Shown in pieces: positions 17,818 through 26,935 of a DNA stretch of 64,000 nt. A program made the translations under genes and the position numbers. Below the pieces are notes generated by a model. That model was not told the origin of the DNA and did not search any database. It saw only the letters and a list, made by a program, of their open reading frames with translations. This stretch comes from Parabacteroides chinchillae (GTDB lineage: Bacteria; Bacteroidota; Bacteroidia; Bacteroidales; Tannerellaceae): positions 1-64,000 of the forward strand of contig NZ_FNVS01000002.1 in NCBI RefSeq assembly GCF_900108035.1, given 5' to 3'. Numbering within the stretch: the first letter of the stretch is position 1; every line of letters begins with the position of its first letter.

Positions 17818-19173
17818 ATGTCGGTTAAAACTTATATTGAGTCTAATAAAGACCGTTTTCTGGATGAATTGTTCTCGTTGATACGTATTCCGTCGATCAG
17901 TGCAAAACATGAAAATAAACCGGATATGCAGGTCTGTGCACAAAGATGGACAGAACTCCTGCTGGCTTCGGGTGCAGATAAGGCAGTTGTGATGCCAACA
18001 GACGGCAATCCGGTGGTTTATGGCGAAAAGATGATTTCACCGGAAGCTAAAACTGTTTTGGTATATGCCCATTATGACGTAATGCCTGCCGAGCCATTGG
18101 AATTGTGGAAAAGCAACCCTTTTGAACCCGAATTACGCGACGGCCGTATCTGGGCCCGTGGTGCGGACGATGATAAAGGGCAGGGAATGATCCAGGTGAA
18201 AGGCTTTGAAACAGCTTTGAAAAATGATCTTCTGCATTGCAACGTAAAGTTCATCTTTGAAGGGGAAGAAGAAATAGGTTCGCCCAGTTTGGAATCTTTT
18301 TGCCGAAAGAACAAGGGGTTGTTGAAGGCGGATGTGATACTGGTGTCTGATACAAGCATGATAAGTGCCGAAACACCTTCGCTGACGACCGGTTTGCGTG
18401 GCCTGGCCTATTGGGAAGTGGAGGTAACGGGGCCAAACCGTGATTTGCATTCGGGGCATTTCGGAGGTGCGGTAGCCAATCCGATAAATGTGTTGTGTAA
18501 GCTGATGGCTGATATTACGGATGCAGACGGACGTATAACTATCCCCGGCTTTTATGACGATGTAGAAGAAGTTTCTGCGGCAGAGCGCGAAATGATTGCC
18601 CGGATTCCTTTTGACGAAAAGAAATATATGGAAGCTATCGGAGTGAAGGCTTTGTCCGGTGAAAAGGGATATTCTACGCTTGAGCGTAACAGTTGCCGTC
18701 CGTCTTTCGATATTTGCGGTATCTGGGGTGGTTATACAGGTGAGGGTAGCAAGACGGTTTTGCCATCAAAAGCATTTGCCAAGGTTTCCTGCCGCCTGGT
18801 TCCGCATCAGGATCATGAGAAGATTTCGCGGATGTTTGAAGAATATATGGCTCGTGTAGCTCCGGATTATGTGACGGTTAAAGTTACGCCAAGCCACGGC
18901 GGACAAGGCTATGTCTGCCCGATTGATATGCCTGCTTACCAGGCAGCCGAAAAGGCCGTAGGCATTGCTTTCGGCATGAAACCGCTGGCCGTTCGCCGGG
19001 GAGGAAGCATACCTATTATATCTACTTTTGAACAAATATTGGGTATAAAGACTGTTTTGATGGGATTCGGTTTGGAGCAAAACGCTATCCATTCACCGAA
19101 TGAAAGTTGCCGGTTGGATATATTCTATAAAGGTATAGAGGCTGTAGCCCGGTTTTATAAGGAGTTTAAATAA
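17818..19173 (+). CDS. M20 family dipeptidase
   Basis: This 451-residue dinuclear zinc peptidase belongs to the M20/M25/M40 family. The metal-site motifs are YAHYDVMP (His85, Asp87), GADDDKGQ (115-122) and the catalytic Glu pair in FEGEEEIGSPS (147-157). A HSGHFGG motif marks the lid/dimerisation domain, and the last zinc ligand is likely the His in NAIHSPNES. There is no signal peptide, so it should be a cytosolic dipeptidase. The CAT-like acyltransferase starts 11 bp downstream and the following genes are close, suggesting one unit as far as the purine phosphorylase. Confidence 0.92.
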   Translation: MSVKTYIESNKDRFLDELFSLIRIPSISAKHENKPDMQVCAQRWTELLLASGADKAVVMPTDGNPVVYGEKMISPEAKTVLVYAHYDVMPAEPLELWKSNPFEPELRDGRIWARGADDDKGQGMIQVKGFETALKNDLLHCNVKFIFEGEEEIGSPSLESFCRKNKGLLKADVILVSDTSMISAETPSLTTGLRGLAYWEVEVTGPNRDLHSGHFGGAVANPINVLCKLMADITDADGRITIPGFYDDVEEVSAAEREMIARIPFDEKKYMEAIGVKALSGEKGYSTLERNSCRPSFDICGIWGGYTGEGSKTVLPSKAFAKVSCRLVPHQDHEKISRMFEEYMARVAPDYVTVKVTPSHGGQGYVCPIDMPAYQAAEKAVGIAFGMKPLAVRRGGSIPIISTFEQILGIKTVLMGFGLEQNAIHSPNESCRLDIFYKGIEAVARFYKEFK

Positions 19174-19184
19174 GTATTCAATTA

Positions 19185-19829
19185 ATGAAGCAGATTATCG
19201 ATATTGAAACCTGGGAACGGAGGGATAATTACCAATTCTTCCGGGATTTTATCAATCCTTGCATCTCCGTGACTTCCGAGGTAGAGTGTGAAATGGCAAA
19301 AGAAAGAGCAAAGGCAAACGGCCGGTCTTTCTTTTTGCATTACCTGTATGCCATACTTCGTGCGGTAAACGAGATAAAGGAGTTAAGGTTCCGGTTTGAC
19401 GACCGGGAGCAGGTTTTATTTTATGATAAAGTAGATGCGCTAGCACCGATCAAAATGAATGACAACGGCAAGTTCTTTACAGTCCGCATTCCCTGGATAG
19501 AAGACTTTGAAGCGTTTCATGCCGAAGCCTCCTCTATCATTCGGAATATTCCGGAAGACGGTGATCCGTATGCTGCTGAAAACGGGGCATCAGAGGATGA
19601 CCGGTATAATGTTATCCTGGTAAGTGCAACGCCGGATCTATACTTTACGTCTATGACGCATACGCAACATCATAAGTTTGGCAACAATTATCCGTTGCTG
19701 AATGTTGGAAAAGCTGTTATGAGAGGAGGCAATCTGGTAATTCCGATTGCCTTGTATGTAAACCATAGTTTTGTGGACGGCGTTCATATAGCCGATTTTT
19801 ATAAACGGGTAGAACAATATCTGAAGTAA
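19185..19829 (+). CDS. Chloramphenicol-acetyltransferase-fold acyltransferase
   Basis: This 214-residue protein aligns along its whole length with the trimeric CAT family. The usual active-site HHxxxDG appears as NHSFVDG (193-199): the catalytic second His is kept as His194 while the first His is Asn. SVTSEVECE and PYAAENG-type stretches also occur. Chromosomal CAT-fold proteins like this one in Bacteroidota often do not confer chloramphenicol resistance, so I do not call it a resistance gene. It sits in a housekeeping run, 3 bp upstream of the helicase gene. Confidence 0.8.
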   Translation: MKQIIDIETWERRDNYQFFRDFINPCISVTSEVECEMAKERAKANGRSFFLHYLYAILRAVNEIKELRFRFDDREQVLFYDKVDALAPIKMNDNGKFFTVRIPWIEDFEAFHAEASSIIRNIPEDGDPYAAENGASEDDRYNVILVSATPDLYFTSMTHTQHHKFGNNYPLLNVGKAVMRGGNLVIPIALYVNHSFVDGVHIADFYKRVEQYLK

Positions 19830-19832
19830 TAT

Positions 19833-21149
19833 ATGGAAATAAAGAAAGATGAAAGAGTCGTACGTGCGCTGACGAATACCGGCATTGAGGCATTGAATGA
19901 GATGCAGCAGGCTGTATTGGATGCAGGTACAAGTAAAGATATGGTTTTGCTCAGTCCCACAGGGTCGGGTAAGACGTTGGCATTCTTACTGCCATTGCTT
20001 ACTACACTGACAGACGAAGAAAAGAAAATACAAGCATTAATCATTGCCCCGTCGCGTGAATTGGCTTTGCAGATAGAGACGGTATTTCGCTCGATGGGTT
20101 CGGGTTATAAGGTAAACTGTTGTTACGGTGGACATCCGTTGAGGACGGAAAAGAAAAGCCTGGAGCATCCGCCTACGGTTCTTATTGGTACGCCGGGACG
20201 CATTCTCGATCATATTGAGCGTGGAAATATTGATTTAGATACGGTGAGAACGCTTATTCTGGATGAGTTCGATAAATCGTTGGAATTGGGATTCCTTTCG
20301 GAGATGAAGGAAATATTGGCGCATCTGTCTGGTGTACGGAGACGAGTATTGACATCTGCTACGGCTTCGGTGGAAATTCCGCCGTTTACTGGAATAACGG
20401 CTCCGGTTCGTTTATCTTTTCTTACGGAAGAGAAGCAGGTCAAAGGTCTTACTGTCCGGATAGTGAAGTCGCCTGTAAAAGATAAACTGGAAACGTTGTA
20501 TAAATTACTGGGCGAGCTGAATGGCGAATCTGCATTGGTATTCTGCAACCTTCGTGAAGCGGTGGAGCGCGTAAGCAATTACCTGACAGAGATGGGAGTG
20601 GAGAATGATTATTTTCACGGTGGAATGGAGCAACCCGAGCGGGAGAGAGCACTCTCGCACTTCCGCAATGGAAGCGCTACTGTGTTTGTCTCGACCGATC
20701 TGGCTGCCAGAGGTTTGGATATTCCGGAAGTAAAGCATGTGATCCATTATCACTTGCCGGTGAATGAGGAGGCTTATATTCATAGAAACGGACGTACGGC
20801 CCGAATGAATGCGGAAGGGAATGCTTTCATCATACTGAATGAAATAGAGTCTGTACCCGAATACATCGTGCGTGAACCGGACGAATTCTTTCTTCCTGAG
20901 AGAACAAAGAAACCGGTGCGTCCTGAATGGGTAACACTTACGATCAATCGCGGCAAGCGTGATAAACTGAGCAAAAAGGATGTGGTTGGTTTCCTGTTTC
21001 AGAAAGGCGGATTGGAGAAAGACGATCTGGGTGTGGTAGAGGTGAAGGAGAGTTGTGCTTTTGCTGCGGTAAGGCGAGACAAGCTATCGGCTTTGTTAGC
21101 GCGAATCCGCGATGAAAAGATTAAAAATATGAAAGCTAAATTTAATTGA
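19833..21149 (+). CDS. DEAD-box RNA helicase with a DbpA-like C-terminal domain
   Basis: This ATP-dependent RNA helicase has 438 residues. Motif I is SPTGSGKT (41-48), motif Ia PSRELALQ (73-80), Ib GTPGR (119-123), motif II DEFD (144-147, in place of DEAD), and motif III SAT. The C-terminal RecA lobe has STDLAARGLDIP and HRNGRTARM. The last 75 residues (WVTLTINRGKRDKL onward) match the DbpA-type RNA-binding domain, which in E. coli recognises 23S rRNA hairpin 92, so a role in ribosome assembly is plausible. It lies in a tight cluster with short gaps. Confidence 0.9.
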   Translation: MEIKKDERVVRALTNTGIEALNEMQQAVLDAGTSKDMVLLSPTGSGKTLAFLLPLLTTLTDEEKKIQALIIAPSRELALQIETVFRSMGSGYKVNCCYGGHPLRTEKKSLEHPPTVLIGTPGRILDHIERGNIDLDTVRTLILDEFDKSLELGFLSEMKEILAHLSGVRRRVLTSATASVEIPPFTGITAPVRLSFLTEEKQVKGLTVRIVKSPVKDKLETLYKLLGELNGESALVFCNLREAVERVSNYLTEMGVENDYFHGGMEQPERERALSHFRNGSATVFVSTDLAARGLDIPEVKHVIHYHLPVNEEAYIHRNGRTARMNAEGNAFIILNEIESVPEYIVREPDEFFLPERTKKPVRPEWVTLTINRGKRDKLSKKDVVGFLFQKGGLEKDDLGVVEVKESCAFAAVRRDKLSALLARIRDEKIKNMKAKFN

Positions 21150-21155
21150 TGACCT

Positions 21156-22412
21156 ATGAATTTGTTGATTAAGAACGTTTACCTGGATGGCGTTGAAACG
21201 GATATTTATGTTGAGGGCAAATATATAAAGCAGATTGGAAAAGACTTGGTTGTTACGGCCGATAGGGTGATAGATGGTACGAAGAAGGCCGTAGTGCCCG
21301 GTTTTGTGAATGCACATACACATGCGGCGATGACTCTTTTCCGGGGGTATGGCGATGATATGCCACTGATGCCTTGGCTTGAACAGAAGATTTGGCCGAA
21401 TGAAGCAAAGATGAACCGCGAGGACGTTTACTGGGGAGCTAAACTGGCTTGCCTGGAGATGATAAAGAGTGGCACAACCAGCTTCTTTGATATGTATCAT
21501 AAGTTTCGTGCAACGGCTGATGCTGTCGAAGAGATGGGAATACGGGCCGTTGTTTCGGGTGTTTGCTTCGATCATTTCGAGCCGGAACAGGCAGAGAAAT
21601 GCAAGGCGCATAATCTAAAGCTGTATTCGGATATGGATGTGTATGGCGATCGAATTAAATATGCAATCGGGCCACATGCTATTTATACTGTTTCGGGCGA
21701 ACTTCTGAGGTGGATAGATCAATTTTCGGCCGAACGAAATGTGCTGATCCATTTGCATCTGGCAGAAACAGAAGAGGAGGTGACCAATTCGGTCAAACAA
21801 TTCGGTCTCACGCCTGTACGTTATTTATATAAATTGGGAATACTTTCTCCCCGCTTGGTGATTGCTCACGGCATATATGTGGATAAAGATGAAATCAGGA
21901 TGCTGGCAGATCATGGGGTAAAGGTGGTTCACAACCCGGCATCGAATATGAAACTGGCTTCCGGTATTCATTTCCAGTTTAAGGAGATGAAAGAAGCGGG
22001 CATTGCAGTTGGTTTGGGCACCGATGGTTGTTCATCTTCCAATAATCTGGATATGATAGAAGCTATGAAATTAGCTTCATTGCTTGGAAAAGCCTGGAGA
22101 AAAGACCCGGAGGCTCTTACTGCGGCGGAGATGCTGGATGCTGCAACCGAACAGGGAGCTTCTATATTAGGTATAAAAGCCGGACGTGTGAAAGAGAGGT
22201 ATTTGGCAGATTTGAATCTGATAGACCTGCGTATTCCTGCATTTACGCCGAACTTTAACTTCGTGTCTAATCTGGTTTATGCAGCCAATGGCAGTTGCGT
22301 AGATACGGTTATTTGTAATGGTAAAGTTTTGATGGAAAATAAAAAAGTTCCGGGTGAGGACGAGATAATGGAACAGACAGCGCGGATTGCTTATAACTTG
22401 ATGTCGCGATGA
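21156..22412 (+). CDS. Amidohydrolase, MTA/SAH deaminase-like
   Basis: This 418-residue amidohydrolase of the TrzN/SAH-deaminase group has the metal site His54-x-His56 in NAHTHAAM. LIHLHLAETEEEV, VIAHGIYVD and the Asp in GLGTDGCSSSNN complete the mononuclear site. Family members deaminate 5'-methylthioadenosine, S-adenosylhomocysteine or adenosine. The adjacent purine nucleoside phosphorylase (41 bp downstream) supports a purine-salvage role, in which the deaminated inosine-type nucleoside would be phosphorolysed next. The exact substrate is not determined by sequence. Confidence 0.88.
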   Translation: MNLLIKNVYLDGVETDIYVEGKYIKQIGKDLVVTADRVIDGTKKAVVPGFVNAHTHAAMTLFRGYGDDMPLMPWLEQKIWPNEAKMNREDVYWGAKLACLEMIKSGTTSFFDMYHKFRATADAVEEMGIRAVVSGVCFDHFEPEQAEKCKAHNLKLYSDMDVYGDRIKYAIGPHAIYTVSGELLRWIDQFSAERNVLIHLHLAETEEEVTNSVKQFGLTPVRYLYKLGILSPRLVIAHGIYVDKDEIRMLADHGVKVVHNPASNMKLASGIHFQFKEMKEAGIAVGLGTDGCSSSNNLDMIEAMKLASLLGKAWRKDPEALTAAEMLDAATEQGASILGIKAGRVKERYLADLNLIDLRIPAFTPNFNFVSNLVYAANGSCVDTVICNGKVLMENKKVPGEDEIMEQTARIAYNLMSR

Positions 22413-22453
22413 AAAGCATTGAAAATAAAACAGATATATAATAGGAGGCAACT

Positions 22454-23275
22454 ATGGATAAAATGAATGATTTATACGATGAAACGGCAGCTTATCTGGC
22501 ATCCCGCATCGTAGGGAATCCGAAAACAGCTATTATTTTAGGCAGTGGGCTAGGTTCGCTAGCCGATCAGATAGAGGAGGCTACGGTTATTCCTTATAAG
22601 GAGATTCCTAACTTTATGAGCTCTACGGCTACCGGACATAAAGGAAATCTTATATGTGGAAAACTGGGTGGAAAGCTGGTGTTGGCCATGCAGGGACGTT
22701 TTCATTATTATGAAGGTTACACAATGCAGCAGGTAACCTTTCCTGTCCGCGTAATGAAACTGTTGGGGATAGAGAACCTGTTAGTGTCAAATGCAGCCGG
22801 AGGTATCAATAATACATTTAAAGTGGGCGATCTGATGATTATCCGGGATCATATCAATATGATGCCGAATCCGCTGATAGGACCTAATAATGAACAGTTC
22901 GGCACGCGCTTCCCTGATATGACCCGTGCATATGACCGCGAATTTATAGGTTATATGGAGGAGATTGCCACATTGCATAACATTCCGTTGAAGAAAGGCG
23001 TTTATGTAGGCCTGACAGGTCCTTCGTATGAAACTCCCTCGGAATACGCTTGTTATGGTAAAGTGGGAGGTGACGCTATCGGTATGAGTACGGTTCCCGA
23101 AGTAATAGTTGCTCGTCACGCAGGTATACGTGTATTCGGTATGTCTGTTATCACAAACGAAGGTTATCATTTTGCCGATGACTTCGTGAATGATGGCACC
23201 GATGTTATTAAGGCAGCAGATAGAGCAGCTTCTGTAATGACTGTTTTATTTAAAGAATTGGTTGCTAGAATATAG
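22454..23275 (+). CDS. Purine-nucleoside phosphorylase (trimeric PNP family)
   Basis: This 273-residue enzyme belongs to the trimeric, inosine/guanosine-preferring class. The phosphate loop [11 protein letters not shown] (31-41), the VSNAAGGIN motif (112-120) and the [16 protein letters not shown] signature with the base-binding ITNEG region are all present. It cleaves purine (deoxy)nucleosides with phosphate to base and sugar-1-phosphate. It follows the deaminase-like amidohydrolase, forming a salvage pair. The AGGAGGC run before the ATG (22442-22448) is an unusually good Shine-Dalgarno sequence for this genome. Confidence 0.93.
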   Translation: MDKMNDLYDETAAYLASRIVGNPKTAIILGSGLGSLADQIEEATVIPYKEIPNFMSSTATGHKGNLICGKLGGKLVLAMQGRFHYYEGYTMQQVTFPVRVMKLLGIENLLVSNAAGGINNTFKVGDLMIIRDHINMMPNPLIGPNNEQFGTRFPDMTRAYDREFIGYMEEIATLHNIPLKKGVYVGLTGPSYETPSEYACYGKVGGDAIGMSTVPEVIVARHAGIRVFGMSVITNEGYHFADDFVNDGTDVIKAADRAASVMTVLFKELVARI

Positions 23276-23329
23276 TCATTTCAACGGGTACGGATGGGAA
23301 TAAAAGGCATGAAAAAATTGTATTGTTCT

Positions 23330-23360
23330 TTTGGATAATTGAAAATTACCCCTATCTTTG
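23330..23360 (+). promoter_or_regulatory. Promoter of the tRNA-Gly/Leu/Leu cluster
   Basis: TTTG (23330-23333) and TATCTTTG (23353-23360) are separated by 19 bp, 11 bp before the first tRNA. Confidence 0.7.
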
Positions 23361-23371
23361 CACCCGTTATC

Positions 23372-23444
23372 GCGGAAGTAGCTCAGTTGGTAGAGCATAA
23401 CCTTGCCAAGGTTAGGGTCGCGGGTTCGAGTCCCGTCTTCCGCT
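23372..23444 (+). tRNA. tRNA-Gly (GCC)
   Basis: A complete cloverleaf of 73 nt. The acceptor stem GCGGAAG pairs with CTTCCGC, the anticodon loop holds GCC between CCTT and AAGG, and the T arm contains GGTTCGAGTCC. CCA is not encoded. Confidence 0.95.
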
Positions 23445-23492
23445 CCCAAGATAGCAGGAGTGAATGAGATCATCCTTTCAATTGTAATGAAT

Positions 23493-23576
23493 GCCCAGGT
23501 GGCGGAATTGGTAGACGCGCTCGTTTCAGGTGCGAGTGGTTTTGCGATCGTGCAGGTTCGAGTCCTGTTCTGGGCA
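23493..23576 (+). tRNA. tRNA-Leu (CAG)
   Basis: A class II tRNA of 84 nt with a long variable arm. The acceptor stem GCCCAGG pairs with TCTGGGC (one G-U), and the anticodon loop TTCAGGT gives CAG. No encoded CCA. Confidence 0.93.
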
Positions 23577-23591
23577 CCGCATTTAATTGAC

Positions 23592-23675
23592 GCGCAGGTG
23601 GTGAAATTGGTAGACACGCTACTTTGAGGGGGTAGTGCCGGTTCCGGCGTGTGAGTTCGAGTCTCATCCTGCGCA
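23592..23675 (+). tRNA. tRNA-Leu (GAG)
   Basis: A class II tRNA of 84 nt. The acceptor stem GCGCAGG pairs with CCTGCGC, the anticodon loop TTGAGGG gives GAG, and the T arm is GAGTTCGAGTCTC. It is the last tRNA before the AT-rich accessory stretch. Confidence 0.93.
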
Positions 23676-24145
23676 CTAACTTATCTATTTGTTTGATTTG
23701 CAGTATATTCTGTTGTGGTTACGGAAAAATCAAATTCAGCCAGCCTTAATTATGTGACTGCGGGGGGGGGGAATATCTAAACAATGATTATGATGATAAA
23801 TAAAAAAGTAATCTTATTGAAAAGACTGTAAAACTTGACAAGTAATTAATTCAACCAGCAAGAAGTACCGTAGTAGCCATTACAGTTTCATTTATTTGTA
23901 AACTTACGTAACAAGACTACCATCCCTTAAAAAAGAAGCCTATTTTTATTTGTGGATTAGGGGATATGTTTACTGAATAAAAATAAAACGAACCTTATTA
24001 AGATAATCTACAGATCCTTTCATATCGACAAACTACGTATGATCATTAGGTCTGTTTCCTGTTCAACAAAATAAACTTGAATACAGATTATACTAAAAAA
24101 AATCCTTGATCGTTATTTAAATATAACCATTAAACACAATTATTT
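23676..24145. other. AT-rich intergenic region after the tRNA cluster
   Basis: This 470-bp stretch has no supported gene. It contains the G10 tract at 23762. No tRNA terminator hairpin with a T-run is obvious. The rest is AT-rich sequence in which I see no conserved element. Confidence 0.5.
23762..23771 (+). repeat. Poly-G tract (G10)
   Basis: Ten consecutive G follow GACTGC, in otherwise AT-rich sequence. Such a tract is prone to slipped-strand length change. It lies about 375 bp upstream of the small membrane-protein gene and in no recognised coding frame. Confidence 0.85.
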
Positions 24146-24556
24146 ATGAACATCTTAATTATTAAAATTTGGTCCAAAAGATTCATAGATTCTTTACCTG
24201 AGATTTGGTATATCATCCTCTTTGCTTTACTGACTTGTAGTAATTTTCATAGTTTATCTGCTAGTTGGCATATTGTAAATATATTTATGATTTTATTTTC
24301 CCTGACTATTGTAACATTACTAATCATGCAACTTTTCAAAAAGATACTGTGGAGTCGTCTTTTACTAGGGTTGCTGTTTACTTTGGGATCAATATATATG
24401 TTTTTGGCATTGCTATCCGAATATATGGAATTTCCAACAAAGACTGATACGGAAGCGATTCAACTGATCGTTGCTGGATCCATCCTAATCGGTGTTTCAT
24501 TTCTCCTTGGTGGGAAAATGCTACTATATGGATTATTTTCCGATCTAAAAAAATGA
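24146..24556 (+). CDS. Hypothetical four-helix membrane protein
   Basis: This 136-residue protein is not recognised as a known family. It shows four hydrophobic segments (about 18-36, 43-66, 71-91, 107-130) joined by short basic or acidic loops and has a charged C-terminal SDLKK. There are no obvious catalytic motifs. It lies alone in the AT-rich stretch after the tRNA cluster, convergent with the kinase/phosphatase operon. The coding potential rests on length and a coherent membrane topology only. Confidence 0.55.
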   Translation: MNILIIKIWSKRFIDSLPEIWYIILFALLTCSNFHSLSASWHIVNIFMILFSLTIVTLLIMQLFKKILWSRLLLGLLFTLGSIYMFLALLSEYMEFPTKTDTEAIQLIVAGSILIGVSFLLGGKMLLYGLFSDLKK

Positions 24557-24786
24557 CCGATATCCGGAATTCCGAAAGTAAAAAAGATTCTCCCATGAAG
24601 ATTTATATTCAGTGTATGCTAAACACTCATCAATAAGGAAAAGAAACGCATCTGAATTAGTTACGAGTTTTGTCAAATATATTAAATACACGTATCTTTC
24701 TTTTAGAGAAGCCAAAGAATGATTTAAAATTCGACAAATATAATTTTGTAAATTGTTTTTCATCCACCATTCATAGAGACTGTATA

Positions 24787-26046
24787 TTATTCGAATATTT
24801 TCTTTATAGCATCTTTAATATTTTCCTGCTGATAAAGAATAGAATAAATTCCGAGCTCGATAGCTGCATCTATATTACGTTTTTTATCATCTATGAAAAT
24901 CATATTTTCGAATGGTGTATTGAGTTTATTTTGCATCATTTTGTAAATATCATTGTCAGGTTTTAGTCTCTGAAAAATAAATGAATAAAATCTATGTTCC
25001 GAATCAATTAGTTCAGGGTAATTGCCATCGTCTGCTAAAATAGGTAAAGCATTAGAAAGTACACAATTAACTATTCCTTTCTTCTTTAAATACTTAATAG
25101 CTTCCTCTGTTTCAGAGTATACTTCGCCAACGCCCATTTCCAGGCATTGTTTGATCTGTGAATTATATTCTGGCAAATATGGAATACTATAGTATTGACA
25201 AATGTTTACACATAACTCATCAAAGGTAATAATGCCTAACATATAATCATTGAAACTGAATGTTCCTTTAAGACTTTCCCACTTTGGGTAGTCAATAGTT
25301 TTTTGAGAACACCATTGACTTAGCTTTTCAAGTGAATAATGATAGAAGACTCCACCAACATCCCAAATACAGAATTTGATTTTTTTTGCCCATTGCTTCT
25401 TATATTCATGATATGATGTACACTTTTTTATGATATCTGAAATCTCAACTCCATTATCAACGTCTATATCTTCTGCATTTATGATGTAATCAATCTGATT
25501 ATAACATACCGGATTGGGTTCCTCGTCTTTAATAAAAGTAGAGCCGAGTAAATATAGTTTCTTTAATATTTCATCAAATTGAGTTTGTTCTTTTTGGGGA
25601 ATCGAATCACGGAAATGCTTATCACGCCAATAGTTCCTGCGAACTTCCTGACTACATAAATGAAAATCAATATTTGCAATTCTTGATAATTCCAAAAGAT
25701 ATTGTTTGTTTAATGCATTCCGCTGCAACAACCTCTTTTCGCGAATAGTTCTGTCTTTTTCCAGTAAGACGGCAATGATTGTATACCCTTTTTCTTTAAT
25801 TTTATCAAGTTTGCCTATTCTCAGTGTTTCATCAAGTATAACATTTTTGCCATTTAGACTATTGATATGTTCTTCTCGTACCTCTTCCCATGATTTGAAA
25901 ATATGTTCGCGGCATAACATATCACTTTCATAGATACACTTATCCTTTGAAACAATGAAGAAGTCACCTGTTTTTTCTAGTTTGTTGGCAAAAGTACTTT
26001 TTCCACTGCAAATTCCTCCAACTAATACAAAAGCAAACTTATTCAT
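24787..26046 (-). CDS. P-loop kinase / HAD phosphatase fusion protein
   Basis: This 419-residue two-domain protein begins with a P-loop kinase-like domain: Walker A GGICSGKST (10-18), a DETLR segment after a hydrophobic strand (72-76), and an Arg-rich REKRLLQRN lid-like element (102-110). The C-terminal part from about residue 222 is a HAD hydrolase with nucleophile Asp229 in WDVGGV, Ser331 (VLSNA), Lys362 (RLKPDND) and acidic pair Asp386/387 (FIDDKKRN). The usual Asp+2 is Gly231, as in YihX-like HADs. The layout parallels polynucleotide kinase-phosphatases, but the substrate is unknown. It overlaps the upstream two-TM gene by 8 bp, so the two are almost certainly cotranscribed. AT-rich codon use suggests acquisition. 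Confidence 0.8.
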   Translation of the reverse strand: MNKFAFVLVGGICSGKSTFANKLEKTGDFFIVSKDKCIYESDMLCREHIFKSWEEVREEHINSLNGKNVILDETLRIGKLDKIKEKGYTIIAVLLEKDRTIREKRLLQRNALNKQYLLELSRIANIDFHLCSQEVRRNYWRDKHFRDSIPQKEQTQFDEILKKLYLLGSTFIKDEEPNPVCYNQIDYIINAEDIDVDNGVEISDIIKKCTSYHEYKKQWAKKIKFCIWDVGGVFYHYSLEKLSQWCSQKTIDYPKWESLKGTFSFNDYMLGIITFDELCVNICQYYSIPYLPEYNSQIKQCLEMGVGEVYSETEEAIKYLKKKGIVNCVLSNALPILADDGNYPELIDSEHRFYSFIFQRLKPDNDIYKMMQNKLNTPFENMIFIDDKKRNIDAAIELGIYSILYQQENIKDAIKKIFE

Positions 26047-26935
26047 ATATATTTGAGTATTGTTTTATATATTGTTTTATGTCCTGGTATATATTCCCTG
26101 AATTTTCTTCCCATAAGTATTCGAAATTAGATTGATAAAAAGCTATTTTTTCATCTTTAAATGTTGAATTGATCACAGAATACAATCGACGGGGAGCTTG
26201 TTTATTCGCATTGTTCAGATTAAAACCATTGACTCCGATCATTAATGTAAAGTAGTCTTCCCTGGAATTTTTGGTTAATATTAGCGAACAGCTAGGAATC
26301 CAAGACATCTTACTGACTATTATTTTTGAGTTGTTGGAAACTGAATCGTTAATTTCATCAATATATCTCAATGTTCGCCTATGTGGTCCGCCTACAATAT
26401 GGGTAGGACCTACCCGCTCTTTCATTAGTTGCCCTGCGGTGCTATCAGGATCTATCAGCAGAACTTTAACTTCTATTTTCCTATTGAGTATTTCGATAAA
26501 ATCATTTCTGTGTTGTTGGAATACGTGGGCCATACTGTAACCTGTTAAATAGATGGAATCGGTTTTTTCTAAATTAATGGATTTGAAGAATTTTGATAAC
26601 GATTCTGCTTCATTAATATTATAGCTCAAAGGCATAATCTTTGATGACATCATCTCATCTATTCTATGAATAAGCTTTTCATCTGATATCAGTTTTTCCT
26701 TTTGAATGTCATCAATTCTTTTAATTACAACATCATCAGAATTAACAAGAAAAAACTTTAGGATTGTATAGAGAAATACTGTAGCAATGAAGCTAGATGA
26801 TATTCCCCAAAAAAATGAAGTAAAATCAGGGATTTTTTTCTCATAAGCCAAATAACCTGTTCCAATAGCTATAAGTACTAAAATCGTATAGGCTGCGATT
26901 ATTAATCTTTTGTTTTTCTTATTAATATCTTCCAT
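26039..26935 (-). CDS. Two-TM protein with an unassigned cytoplasmic domain
   Basis: This protein has 298 residues. Two transmembrane helices (about 11-31 and 40-62) are followed by a charged, coiled-coil-like linker (about 70-105) and a cytoplasmic alpha/beta domain. That domain contains DSIYLTGYSMAHVF (126-139), EVKVLLIDPDS (155-165) and GPHRRTLRYIDEI (183-195). The strand-helix-strand pattern recalls phospholipase-D-like folds without HKD motifs, but I cannot assign it. It is the first gene of a two-gene operon with the kinase/phosphatase fusion. The membrane anchor plus cytosolic domain is an effector-like layout. Base composition is AT-rich like its partner. Confidence 0.75.
   Translation of the reverse strand: MEDINKKNKRLIIAAYTILVLIAIGTGYLAYEKKIPDFTSFFWGISSSFIATVFLYTILKFFLVNSDDVVIKRIDDIQKEKLISDEKLIHRIDEMMSSKIMPLSYNINEAESLSKFFKSINLEKTDSIYLTGYSMAHVFQQHRNDFIEILNRKIEVKVLLIDPDSTAGQLMKERVGPTHIVGGPHRRTLRYIDEINDSVSNNSKIIVSKMSWIPSCSLILTKNSREDYFTLMIGVNGFNLNNANKQAPRRLYSVINSTFKDEKIAFYQSNFEYLWEENSGNIYQDIKQYIKQYSNIYE

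Noticed and set aside
19185..19829. Chloramphenicol resistance gene
   Set aside because: Only the CAT fold and catalytic His are visible. The first active-site His is Asn, and the gene lies in a housekeeping cluster.
24582..24722. Plus-strand open stretch ending LSFREAKE with protein-like composition
   Set aside because: No start codon with a sensible upstream part; could be a gene remnant but nothing supports one.
24545..24763. Minus-strand frame of 72 codons just after the kinase/phosphatase gene
   Set aside because: It overlaps the membrane-protein gene end, has no recognisable features and no good start context; probably chance in AT-rich DNA.
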